Positions 54,736-62,682 of a stretch of 64,000 bases of DNA are shown piece by piece. Numbering within the stretch: position 1 is the first letter of the stretch; every line of letters starts with the position of its first letter. The translations under genes and the position numbers were made by a program. The DNA is taken from the NCBI RefSeq assembly GCF_011761345.1, contig NZ_JAASRY010000005.1, positions 1 through 64,000 of the forward strand, given 5' to 3'. The stretch is from Thalassobacillus devorans (GTDB lineage Bacteria > Bacillota > Bacilli > Bacillales > Halobacillaceae). The notes under the pieces are model-generated. The model was given only the letters and a program-made list of their open reading frames with translations. It was not told the origin of the DNA and made no database searches.

Positions 54736-56637
54736 ATGATTAACCATAAAACTACTAATATACCGTTAAGGAGAGCTGAATTAATTACTCCATTTGGAGT
54801 AGGGGCTATTTCTACTAATAATGAAGGTGTTAACTTAATGACTGGGGCTCTTGATCAATGGTTTACTGGCAAGAACGTTGATAAGTCTGAATTTAGTATT
54901 AAAGAACCTCGCCTTTCAAAGGTACTGGGTGTTAAAGAATTCAGACTGCCTCCTGATTATAGAACCTCATTGGGAAATACCGAGAAAAGAAATACTGAAA
55001 TGAAAATACCTATGTTATTATTTCCGACTTGGTTTTACTGTAATCGATGTAGGAAAATGGAAAAATTAAATCCTGCAGAAATAAGTAATAAAAAGAATTG
55101 CAAGTATTGTTCAAATGGTCATTTAGTTCAAGTTCCTTTCGTTGTAGTTTGTAGAAAAGGACATATTGACGATTTTCCTTGGAAGGAATGGGTACATTCA
55201 AGTTTAGCGCCTTCTTGCACTGCGCCAATTAAACTTATTTCAACAGGAGGAGCAACCTTGACTAGTATGAGGATAGAATGTACCTCCCCTTCTTGCCTGG
55301 CAAGCCGCTCTTTAAAGGGAATTACTACTAAATTTGAGAATAACGATTCGCCATTATTTTCAAAAATTGAAGATGGAGAAAAGTATTATTGTACAGGTCG
55401 TAAACATTGGTACGGGACAATTGAAACATCCCACGAAAATTGTAAAGAAAAGCCATTTGTACTGCTGAAAAATTCTAATAATGTTTATTATCCAAGTGTT
55501 ATAAGTGCGCTGTATTTACCCGGAGATTATTCAAACGAATTAGAAAAAACAATTTCTTTTTTTAAGAATGACTTAATTTTAAATGAGATTGAAATTCTTC
55601 AAGCTAATATAAGTAATGAAACAGTAGCCAAAATACTAAAAGAAAAGTTTCCTATTGATCTAGAGTTTGCTGAAGAGAATGTAATTATCAAAGCTCTTGA
55701 GTTAATACATGAAGAAACTAAAGAAATGGAAGAAGATCAGTATGAAAATATTCTGCGAGTAATGCGTTATCAGGAGTATTGTTCTCTTATTGATGAAAAG
55801 AAAGATGAAGATTTAAGAGTTCTGTCTGAATTTAATATTAATTACGATAAATCTCCATTCTATCAATATGGTTTACAAAAAATACACCTTGTTCCTAAAT
55901 TACGCGATACACGGATATTGTACGGTTTTCAAAGACTAAATAGTAACCATTCTCTTAACAGAACCTCTATAAAAAATGGCAAAAGTCTTTTATTTAAAAA
56001 GCCGGATGCGCCCTCTAATAATTGGCTGCCAGGGTACACAGTGTATGGTGAAGGTATATTTTTTGAATTCGATAAGAAGTTGCTTGATTCTTGGGAAGAA
56101 AAACAATGTGTAAAAAAACACTTTACTGCAATGGAGTCTAGATATAAACAAGTTCTTTTAAACGGTATAATCGAAGAAAGGGAGCTAAGCCCGAGGTTTG
56201 TTTTGCTTCACACATTAGCTCATGTTTTAATTTCTGAAATGATTTTTGAATGTGGTTACAGTTCTTCAGCACTTCGAGAGAGAATTTATGTATCTAAACA
56301 GACTGATAGCGAAATGAATGGTTTCTTAATTTATACTGCTTCTGGGGATTCAGAAGGGACACTAGGGGGGCTGGTAAGATTAGGGCAAACACAAAACTTA
56401 ATTCAGATTCTTCAGAAAGGAATAGAAAAGGCAAGATGGTGTTCATCTGATCCTGTATGTACTGATATCGGTATACAATCTGGTCAGGGAATCCACTCTT
56501 TAAATGTAGCAGCCTGTCATAATTGTGGCTATTTACCTGAAACCTCTTGTGAGGAATTTAATATGTTTTTAGATCGCTCATTATTAGTAGGAACACCAAA
56601 TAATCCTGAGATTGGATTTTTTGGAAAAGTTATATAA
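54736..56637 (+). CDS. drmB: DrmB-like DUF1998 protein
   Basis: The 633-aa protein has the DrmB start RRAELITPFGVGAI, zinc-binding clusters CNRCRK, CKYCSNGH and CRKGHIDDFPW in the first 150 residues, and the C-terminal DUF1998 domain with LHTLAHVLISEMIFECGYSSSALRERIY, GDSEGTLGGLVRLGQ and CHNCGYLPETSCEEFN. In DISARM, DrmA and DrmB form the core complex. The gene is cotranscribed with drmA and is the last of the operon, followed by a hairpin; no DrmC gene follows. Confidence 0.88.
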   Translation: MINHKTTNIPLRRAELITPFGVGAISTNNEGVNLMTGALDQWFTGKNVDKSEFSIKEPRLSKVLGVKEFRLPPDYRTSLGNTEKRNTEMKIPMLLFPTWFYCNRCRKMEKLNPAEISNKKNCKYCSNGHLVQVPFVVVCRKGHIDDFPWKEWVHSSLAPSCTAPIKLISTGGATLTSMRIECTSPSCLASRSLKGITTKFENNDSPLFSKIEDGEKYYCTGRKHWYGTIETSHENCKEKPFVLLKNSNNVYYPSVISALYLPGDYSNELEKTISFFKNDLILNEIEILQANISNETVAKILKEKFPIDLEFAEENVIIKALELIHEETKEMEEDQYENILRVMRYQEYCSLIDEKKDEDLRVLSEFNINYDKSPFYQYGLQKIHLVPKLRDTRILYGFQRLNSNHSLNRTSIKNGKSLLFKKPDAPSNNWLPGYTVYGEGIFFEFDKKLLDSWEEKQCVKKHFTAMESRYKQVLLNGIIEERELSPRFVLLHTLAHVLISEMIFECGYSSSALRERIYVSKQTDSEMNGFLIYTASGDSEGTLGGLVRLGQTQNLIQILQKGIEKARWCSSDPVCTDIGIQSGQGIHSLNVAACHNCGYLPETSCEEFNMFLDRSLLVGTPNNPEIGFFGKVI

Positions 56638-56686
56638 CCATAAGTTAAGTATATCCTATTGTACTTTTTATTTTGATGAGTGCCGT

Positions 56687-56722
56687 CAAAAGCGGTTATC
56701 TTTAAGAAAACCGCTTTTGGCT
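56687..56722 (+). terminator. Terminator of the DISARM-like operon
   Basis: Perfect 11-bp stem CAAAAGCGGTT/AACCGCTTTTG with a loop of 11 nt; the T-run is within the stem. Confidence 0.7.
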
Positions 56723-56807
56723 ATACTCCAAATACTTGGTTGTTGTAATATCTCATCATAAAATAAAATGTTTTAAAACACTCGGTTAATATTGTAATAC
56801 TTTTCTG

Positions 56808-57065
56808 CTATTTATTAAGGGCCTCATCAATAAATGGGGTAGCATCTTTTTCGGTATTTATTGCATGAACAATGTTATAATATTGCTTTTTACTAATTTC
56901 TTTATAATCTTCTTTTAAAGCTCGTTCAATTATATCTTCAGGAATTTGCTCATTCCATAAATGAATATGTTTGCTATTTTCAAAATCGCCCACAGTATGA
57001 ATATACACCCACCCTGTTTCTTCACCATTGATACGGATAAAATAACGTTCATTCTCAATGCCCAT
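56808..57065 (-). CDS. 85-aa protein of unknown function
   Basis: GGGAGTA precedes the ATG at 57065. The product (MGIENERYFIRINGEETGWV) is polar and acidic. It may be a small partner of the leftward gene at 57161, which is transcribed in the same direction from 57967. No family recognised. Confidence 0.5.
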   Translation of the reverse strand: MGIENERYFIRINGEETGWVYIHTVGDFENSKHIHLWNEQIPEDIIERALKEDYKEISKKQYYNIVHAINTEKDATPFIDEALNK

Positions 57066-57160
57066 TCTATTACTCCCTTTCATTTAATGTACTTAAATTA
57101 TAACAACTGAAAAAATAACTACTAAAAGTATCATTAAACCTTGATACGAGCAAATACTTC

Positions 57161-57967
57161 TTACAACCTTTTTACCGTATTAAAAATATCTCTTAATGGG
57201 GTTGATATCCACATATATTTTTTTAGATTAAAAATTAGATTGTTATTTGAAAAAAGATCCTCTGCCACAACATTAGGATGTAGTCTGCCGGTTAAAAAGT
57301 AAATTTGCTTTTTGGGATTAGGTAAAATATCTCTAAAGGTTTGAATATATAAATTGTTATATTCTTTCAACTTATCAATATTTACTGGGTCAAGTATCTC
57401 CTTATTGCTAATCTTAGTGTCTAATAAAGCACAAACACTATTATTATCCAGTCCATTAAGGTTAGAAATTACAATTAAAAAAATATTCTCATGAGAAATA
57501 CTTAACTCTGTAGCAATATTGGTGATGTTTGAGATATCTTTTTTCCAGTGGTCTGCTCTGTGAAACCCTAAGTCTGTATAAACCCTTATAAGTGCTTTAG
57601 GCATTTGATCTTGGTTTAATACAAATACAGCGTTGGAATGTTCGTAGGCTGTCATATTTGGTAGATGTTTTTCAAGGAAATTTATTTGCATCGGTATTAG
57701 GTTTTGTGAAACCTTCACTGCGCTTTTCCTTTGAAGGCCTTCATCAAATTTACGTTTGGTTTCATCCAAATAAATTTTTGTTGTGTTGATAAAAAGTTCT
57801 TCCTCAGGCAACACAGGTGAATGTGTAATAAAATTTGTATCTATTGTAGAGAGAAAGTTATTTTCATGACCCGAACTGCTGTCGGCTTGTAAGGATAAAT
57901 TTAAGTTCTGAGAAATAGACTCCAAGGCTGTAGCTATTCGGTCAAGATGATACTCTAGATTTTTCAT
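57161..57967 (-). CDS. 268-aa protein of unknown function
   Basis: The product (MKNLEYHLDRIATALESISQ) begins with a predicted coiled coil and continues with an alpha/beta domain (ANAVFVL-like AVFVLNQDQMPKALIRVY, NIFLIVISNLNGLDN, KKQIYFLTGRLHPNVVAEDL). AAAAGGAGGCT precedes the ATG. It could be a nuclease or sensor of the island but shows no clear catalytic motif. It is separated by 95 bases from the small gene downstream. Confidence 0.55.
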   Translation of the reverse strand: MKNLEYHLDRIATALESISQNLNLSLQADSSSGHENNFLSTIDTNFITHSPVLPEEELFINTTKIYLDETKRKFDEGLQRKSAVKVSQNLIPMQINFLEKHLPNMTAYEHSNAVFVLNQDQMPKALIRVYTDLGFHRADHWKKDISNITNIATELSISHENIFLIVISNLNGLDNNSVCALLDTKISNKEILDPVNIDKLKEYNNLYIQTFRDILPNPKKQIYFLTGRLHPNVVAEDLFSNNNLIFNLKKYMWISTPLRDIFNTVKRL

Positions 57968-58111
57968 AAAAGAGCCTCCTTTTAACTAAGAAACAACTCT
58001 TGCTAATTAAAAATATACCACAGCAAAACTTTATTTGCAATGGCAAACATGAATTGGATGAAATGAAAGTATCCTCAACTATTTAAAATGCAGTCTTAGT
58101 GAAAGGTGGTA

Positions 58112-58446
58112 ATGAAGTGTCAACCCCAAACTATACGTCAATTATGTGCTTAAAGCTATAAGAAAAATTAATATTGAAGGAGTTCCTTTGAAAAGAGAAA
58201 CTACAAAATATAGGCTTTTATATGAAGGAAAGTATTATCCGCCCAAATATGTATTCGTTTTTAAAATTATTGAAGGTTCACTTTAATAAAAGTACTCCAG
58301 AAATCGAAAACATACTTCTCTATTTATACAGAGGGGATGACCTCTCTAAAACTCCTACTACAATTAATAATGGCTTCAACTTAATAAAGGTGGATTACTC
58401 AGGAGGGTTATTTGAAGATAGTAACTACATAGATCTTAATAGATAA
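58112..58446 (+). pseudogene. Broken gene with an 'EGKYYPPK' head-domain fragment
   Basis: After an ATG at 58112, the second frame reads VNPKLYVNYVLKAIRKINIE, then YRLLYEGKYYPPKYVFVFKI and stops at 58286; the following frame continues from 58222 to 58446 (NKSTPEIENILLYLYRGDDL, NNGFNLIKVDYSGG). The YxLxYEGKxYPPKxV pattern is the N-terminal head domain of McrA/SRA-type modification-dependent restriction proteins. At least two frameshifts and no nuclease domain remain, so this is a remnant. Confidence 0.45.
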
Positions 58447-58499
58447 TAACTCAACTCCCGTACCCCATTGAAAATTGAATAAATGTTTAGTTTACAACG

Positions 58500-58617
58500 T
58501 TCAGCTTGCTTCCCCTAGGCAACTGGGTCCAATTGAAGCCGTTTCTTCAAGAAAACGAGCAACTGATCAAAAAACGTGTCCAAAAACTGCTCGATTTTCA
58601 CATGGGTAAGTAGAAGT
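58500..58617 (+). pseudogene. C-terminal fragment of an unidentified gene
   Basis: A frame open from 58490 to a TAG at 58617 reads FSLLPLGNWVQLKPFLQENE and then QLIKKRVQKLLDFHMGK, with higher GC than the flanks. It has no start or ribosome site. It may be the tail of a lost transposase or chromosomal gene. The remaining bases of the 58447-58726 gap show nothing else. Confidence 0.3.
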
Positions 58618-58726
58618 GCAGAAGCATCGTGTCACAGAAAAAATCCAGTAAAATCCAGAGGGATTCGGTGTATTTCATATCTTCTAATTCATCGCAACAT
58701 GAATAAATAATTTTGGAGGTAACAAG

Positions 58727-59734
58727 ATGACACAAACACTGAATAAGCTAGGTTTAAATGATGAGCAGGCACAAATACTTTACAGTTGGCAATACAGGAT
58801 AACTGAAAGAGAAATTGAAAATGGGAATAATTACGCAAAAAAAGCATTAAAGAGGGAATGGTTACAAGATTGGGCAGATGCGATCGATTCTATGATAGAA
58901 GAACAGAGTAATGGTAAGTTAATTATTCGTAATAAAAAAGATTTGTTGGAAAAGACAAAGTATCTAGAATATAATTGCGGTAATTTTAGGACCCCATTGT
59001 TTTTAATATTATTCGAAGCAACCTTATTTACAGCATATTTCCCAGTGAATCCTAGCGACATGAAGAAATATAAGAAAATTAAGTTTAAAAGTAATTCGAA
59101 AGAAGTAGAAAATGAATTAATAGAAATGGCTCGCGCTTTAAAATTGGACAAAAAGTTGCCAAAATCTTATCAAGCATCATTCAAAAAATCTGTAAATTCG
59201 ATATCTGGATTATATAAGAATTTGGTCATTGGAGGAAGTGCGGGTGCAGTAGCAATAGCATTAACCGCTGGATTTGCTACACCTTACATAGCAGCACTGG
59301 CTGCTCCATCGGGCTTGGCGGGAGCGGCAGCAGTAAACGCTGGTCTAGCGACTCTTGGTGGAGGAGCAATAGCAGCGGGAGGCACGGGTATGGCTGGAGG
59401 TATCGCAGTAATCGTTGGTGGAGGAGCGGTGATTGGGGGTCCTACAGGATTAGCTGCTGGAAAAATGCTGAGTAAATCATCTGATCTAGCATTGATAGAA
59501 AGCGCAAAAATACAAGTAGTAATGAAAGAGATTGTACTATTAAGTCAAAAAGATGTTCGTTTTGCTCAAGAATTAATTGCGGAGCAAAAGGAAGCAATAA
59601 AATTATTGGAAATCGAATTACATGAGATGAAATCGAAAAACGAAAAAAACTCTAATGATATAGTAACTTTACGAAAATCAATAAAATATATGAAAGAATC
59701 ATATAAGTACAATGAGAAAATGTTGGAATTCTAG
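58727..59734 (+). CDS. Predicted membrane-inserting protein with Gly/Ala-rich hydrophobic core
   Basis: The 335-aa product has a helical polar N-terminal domain, then an unbroken Gly/Ala-rich hydrophobic segment at about residues 164-248 (LVIGGSAGAVAIALTAGFAT, AGLATLGGGAIAAGGTGMAG, GGIAVIVGGGAVIGGPTGLA) and a C-terminal coiled coil (AQELIAEQKEAIKLLEIELH). Such segments occur in pore-forming or membrane-permeabilising effectors. TTTTGGAGGTAAC precedes the ATG. It forms an operon with the gene at 59767. No family recognised. Confidence 0.65.
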   Translation: MTQTLNKLGLNDEQAQILYSWQYRITEREIENGNNYAKKALKREWLQDWADAIDSMIEEQSNGKLIIRNKKDLLEKTKYLEYNCGNFRTPLFLILFEATLFTAYFPVNPSDMKKYKKIKFKSNSKEVENELIEMARALKLDKKLPKSYQASFKKSVNSISGLYKNLVIGGSAGAVAIALTAGFATPYIAALAAPSGLAGAAAVNAGLATLGGGAIAAGGTGMAGGIAVIVGGGAVIGGPTGLAAGKMLSKSSDLALIESAKIQVVMKEIVLLSQKDVRFAQELIAEQKEAIKLLEIELHEMKSKNEKNSNDIVTLRKSIKYMKESYKYNEKMLEF

Positions 59735-59766
59735 TATGGCTCTATTTGAGAGGGAGATGTACATTA

Positions 59767-61023
59767 ATGAAAAAAAGAATTGATTTTGATAACGATCTAG
59801 AATCAATTAGAACTTCTGTCAATTCACTCTCCGACAATGTAAGCTCGACATCAACTGAGATGAATGAGCATGAAAAAGAGTTAGATGATTTATTTAGAGA
59901 GCTTAATGAACTAATAGGCGCAAATATTAAAACTGTAGAAAAACAAGAAATCAATGTAATAGAAGAGAATAAGATATTTTTAGAATTAACTAATCAATCG
60001 CTTGATTCCAAATTAACTAAAGAAATTCAAAGTAATAAATATTCTTTAAATAAATTAGATCGGAAAGTAGTAATAATAACATCACTCGTTAGTGTGATAG
60101 TAGAAATTTTAATTGTTCGTATACCCCGGGATATAAATTACATAAGTGAATACAAGCAAGCAGGAAGTGCGATAACTGAAAAATTAAAAAGCATAGGCAG
60201 CAACGAAGATTTGAAATTTTCTAAGGTGATGGCTTTTTTAGAAAAAAGAATGAAAGTTCCCTATGATTGCAGTATAAATAATGTTCAAAAAGGTGTAGAT
60301 GTTGAAGGACTGACACCAAGAACTCATAGAATGATGAATCCGGCACATGATCCTCTGGTAGGTATGATATTTGCTATAGTTGACACTGTTAATGGTCAAA
60401 CATCACTCATTGATTCTAAAGGTAAAATTAACACCATAAAAACGTTTGATGTACCTCTTGCAGAAAAAATGTTATCTCCACTTATATGGTTGGGTCACCT
60501 ACTATCAGATATTTCCTCTAAAATGGGGTTGCCTGCTCCAGGATGGGGATTTACTCAACTTCTACAATTCGGAGAATTAGGAGATAAAAATAGAAATATA
60601 GCAGAGATTGCTAGGTTTATGTATTTAAAAGGGTATGATTTGAGGCATTTTGCAACGATGTCATTAGTACCAGGAATTATTGAATTAACTATTCGTGGGT
60701 ACTACTACTTAAGTAAAATTAGACCAGAAAAATTGACATTAAAGATTGATGAACCACTTTTTGAAAAGGAAATGGAGAAGGTAGAAAATGCAGTATTACT
60801 AAATAAAATGCTATTATTTTCTCATTCTATAGTTTCAACTGGAAACGCAATAAAACTAATAATATATAGGAGAAATCCTCTAGCTATTAATTATCCTCAG
60901 TGGTTGGCTCTATTAAAAGAATCATCTAAGTCAGCAAAAAGATTATGCATAGATAGTTATGGAGAAAAAATTATACGGAATAGAATAACAATTGATGAAA
61001 GGTGGAGTGATTTAGGGTTTTGA
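59767..61023 (+). CDS. Predicted membrane protein with His/Asp motifs
   Basis: The 418-aa product has an N-terminal coiled coil (ESIRTSVNSLSDNVSSTSTE), a hydrophobic segment at about 95-115 (VVIITSLVSVIVEILIV), and a domain with TPRTHRMMNPAHDPLVGMIF, IWLGHLLSDISSKMGLPAPG and DLRHFATMSLVPG. The pattern RTHR-HD-GHLLSD recalls YdjM-like membrane metal-dependent hydrolases (DUF457), but this is only a motif-level likeness. GAGAGGGAGATG precedes the ATG at 59767. It is 32 bases from the Gly-rich gene, so the two likely act together. Confidence 0.6.
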   Translation: MKKRIDFDNDLESIRTSVNSLSDNVSSTSTEMNEHEKELDDLFRELNELIGANIKTVEKQEINVIEENKIFLELTNQSLDSKLTKEIQSNKYSLNKLDRKVVIITSLVSVIVEILIVRIPRDINYISEYKQAGSAITEKLKSIGSNEDLKFSKVMAFLEKRMKVPYDCSINNVQKGVDVEGLTPRTHRMMNPAHDPLVGMIFAIVDTVNGQTSLIDSKGKINTIKTFDVPLAEKMLSPLIWLGHLLSDISSKMGLPAPGWGFTQLLQFGELGDKNRNIAEIARFMYLKGYDLRHFATMSLVPGIIELTIRGYYYLSKIRPEKLTLKIDEPLFEKEMEKVENAVLLNKMLLFSHSIVSTGNAIKLIIYRRNPLAINYPQWLALLKESSKSAKRLCIDSYGEKIIRNRITIDERWSDLGF

Positions 61024-61236
61024 ATTAATTCGAAAAAATAAGTTGATTTTTGGAGTTGTTGGTACCGGCAATACGTTTTTTGAATTTTAGGGTAATCCCC
61101 AGAGGAGGAGATTCAGTTTTTCTCCTTGCTTACGGTATTGTTATTTTTAGACTAGACAAAAAATCAAGTATATTGAGTTTTAGATCATTATATAGGCGTT
61201 AAGGTTTTAACGATTTTATTTTAGGAAAAGTCTAAT

Positions 61237-61281
61237 CCAAAAAAACCTTCAAATAAAATTTAAAATTTGAAGGTTTTTTGG
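61237..61281. terminator. Bidirectional terminator between the membrane-protein operon and the STAS-like gene
   Basis: Stem CCAAAAAAACCTTCAAAT paired with ATTTGAAGGTTTTTTGG around an A/T loop. The gap 61024-61236 holds nothing else recognisable. Confidence 0.8.
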
Positions 61282-61297
61282 ATACAGTCAATCTATG

Positions 61298-61606
61298 TTA
61301 AACATATTGTTTTCTCTCATCTATTTCAAAAGAAAAACGACTCTTAATAGTATTATTGATAGCCTTTGTCGAATCAACAAAGCTAAGGTTTTCCTTAATG
61401 AACTGAAAGTCATAATCATTTAATAGCTCAACAAAAGCACTATTGATAAAAGAAGAATTTAAAGCTTTAATATCTTGGAAAGAAACAGAAACTTTGTTGG
61501 AATTCTCTAATTCATTTTTTAGTATTTGATAAATAACAACCCCGTCATCATTCGAATAAACTTGATCAACATAATCCTTAATGTGAAGTTTTACTAATCG
61601 TCCCAT
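61298..61606 (-). CDS. STAS-like domain protein (DUF4325)
   Basis: The 102-aa product (LVKLHIKDYVDQVYSNDDGV ... VSVSFQDIKALNSSFINSAF) has the pattern of STAS-like DUF4325 proteins: a central beta strand ending in Asp-x-x and the Ser-Ser-x-x-x-A-F helix. Such proteins are encoded next to HATPase_c proteins. It overlaps the 3' end of the ATPase gene by 13 bases, indicating coupling. Role as antagonist or partner switch is inferred. Confidence 0.75.
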   Translation of the reverse strand: MGRLVKLHIKDYVDQVYSNDDGVVIYQILKNELENSNKVSVSFQDIKALNSSFINSAFVELLNDYDFQFIKENLSFVDSTKAINNTIKSRFSFEIDERKQYV

Positions 61607-62493
61607 GAAAATCCCTCCTCTTCGATATCAAAGATATCTTCCGCATTTGTTTTGAAAGCTAATTCAATGAGTGTCCCTGGATAATGACCAAAAGCATCAT
61701 TAGTTTTATATTGAATACTATTATTTCCATTTTGACAAGATAAAATACCATTAAGTGAGTGTATGTAAACGCTTCCTTTTCCGTTTAAAACAACATTAGA
61801 AATTAGGTTGTCTAAACCAAATCCCCTATTGTAAGGCTGAGTTTGAGTTGAAAATCCTCTTTCTACAGCTTTTCGAATTGCTTCTTTTTCCGTAAGTTCG
61901 GGATGTTTTTCTTGTACATTATACGGGATTCCGACACCGAAATCAGATATAGAGATCAACACCTCATGATTGCCAGGGATAAATTGAGCAAAAACGCAAC
62001 CCGTAGTATTATCAGCATGATCTTTAATATTATTCAGAATTTCTTCCATACATACCTGTATAGTGGCTAAACGATTAGGAGGTACACCCAATTGTCTGGA
62101 TAGCCAAGGAGTGAATTTATAAGAAAGCCATCCCGTTGGATCTTTAGCATTAACATGCTGTAAAGGGAGTGTGGTAACTCGTACCTGTGAGTATTCATTT
62201 AACTTTTCCCCTAAATGTTGTTCAAAAAACATCGAATCATCGAGAAATTTATTAGGGCTATCTTCCCAACGACTGACTTCTCCTGGAAGAATGTCTACTG
62301 TAACACCTCTGTTTTCTAGCCAGTGTATGAGGTTGCTTAAAATAGTCACACCGCAAGGTTCAATAAATTTAGATAAAGTACTGAAATTTAGCACAAGTTC
62401 ATCCGAAACCGGATTACGGTCTCTAGTAATAACTTTTTGAAGTAAAGTGTACATTGAGTCTCTATTTAATCTTCTAGGTAAATCTATTTTCAT
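61594..62493 (-). CDS. HATPase_c (GHKL) ATPase, anti-sigma/switch type
   Basis: The 299-aa product has an N-terminal domain of about 120 residues without known fold and a C-terminal GHKL ATPase: N-box VCMEEILNNIKDHADN, G1 ISISDFGVGIPYN, G2 NRGFGLDNLISNV. No histidine-kinase dimerisation domain, so it is an RsbW/MutL-like ATPase. With the overlapping STAS-like gene it forms a partner-switching type pair. It may control the divergent gene at 62683. Confidence 0.8.
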   Translation of the reverse strand: MKIDLPRRLNRDSMYTLLQKVITRDRNPVSDELVLNFSTLSKFIEPCGVTILSNLIHWLENRGVTVDILPGEVSRWEDSPNKFLDDSMFFEQHLGEKLNEYSQVRVTTLPLQHVNAKDPTGWLSYKFTPWLSRQLGVPPNRLATIQVCMEEILNNIKDHADNTTGCVFAQFIPGNHEVLISISDFGVGIPYNVQEKHPELTEKEAIRKAVERGFSTQTQPYNRGFGLDNLISNVVLNGKGSVYIHSLNGILSCQNGNNSIQYKTNDAFGHYPGTLIELAFKTNAEDIFDIEEEGFSWDD

Positions 62494-62682
62494 ACCTTAC
62501 CTTTAGCCCCCTCTAACCTACTAATAATTATATATTATACCATTTTTTTGAACTTTTGAGGATCATATTGTTTATTTGATAGAACAATTGTAGGCTTACA
62601 AGGATACTTTCTCTCATCTGTAATGTTGGTAATAAATGGAGTAAGGGTAGTATAATTATTATAGATAGAAACGTGAAGAAAG

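Noticed and set aside
51188-56637. BREX or Druantia system
   Set aside because: No PglZ, BrxC or PglX-type protein is present, and the helicase and DUF1998 domains are in two proteins rather than fused as in DruE; the pair fits DrmA/DrmB better.
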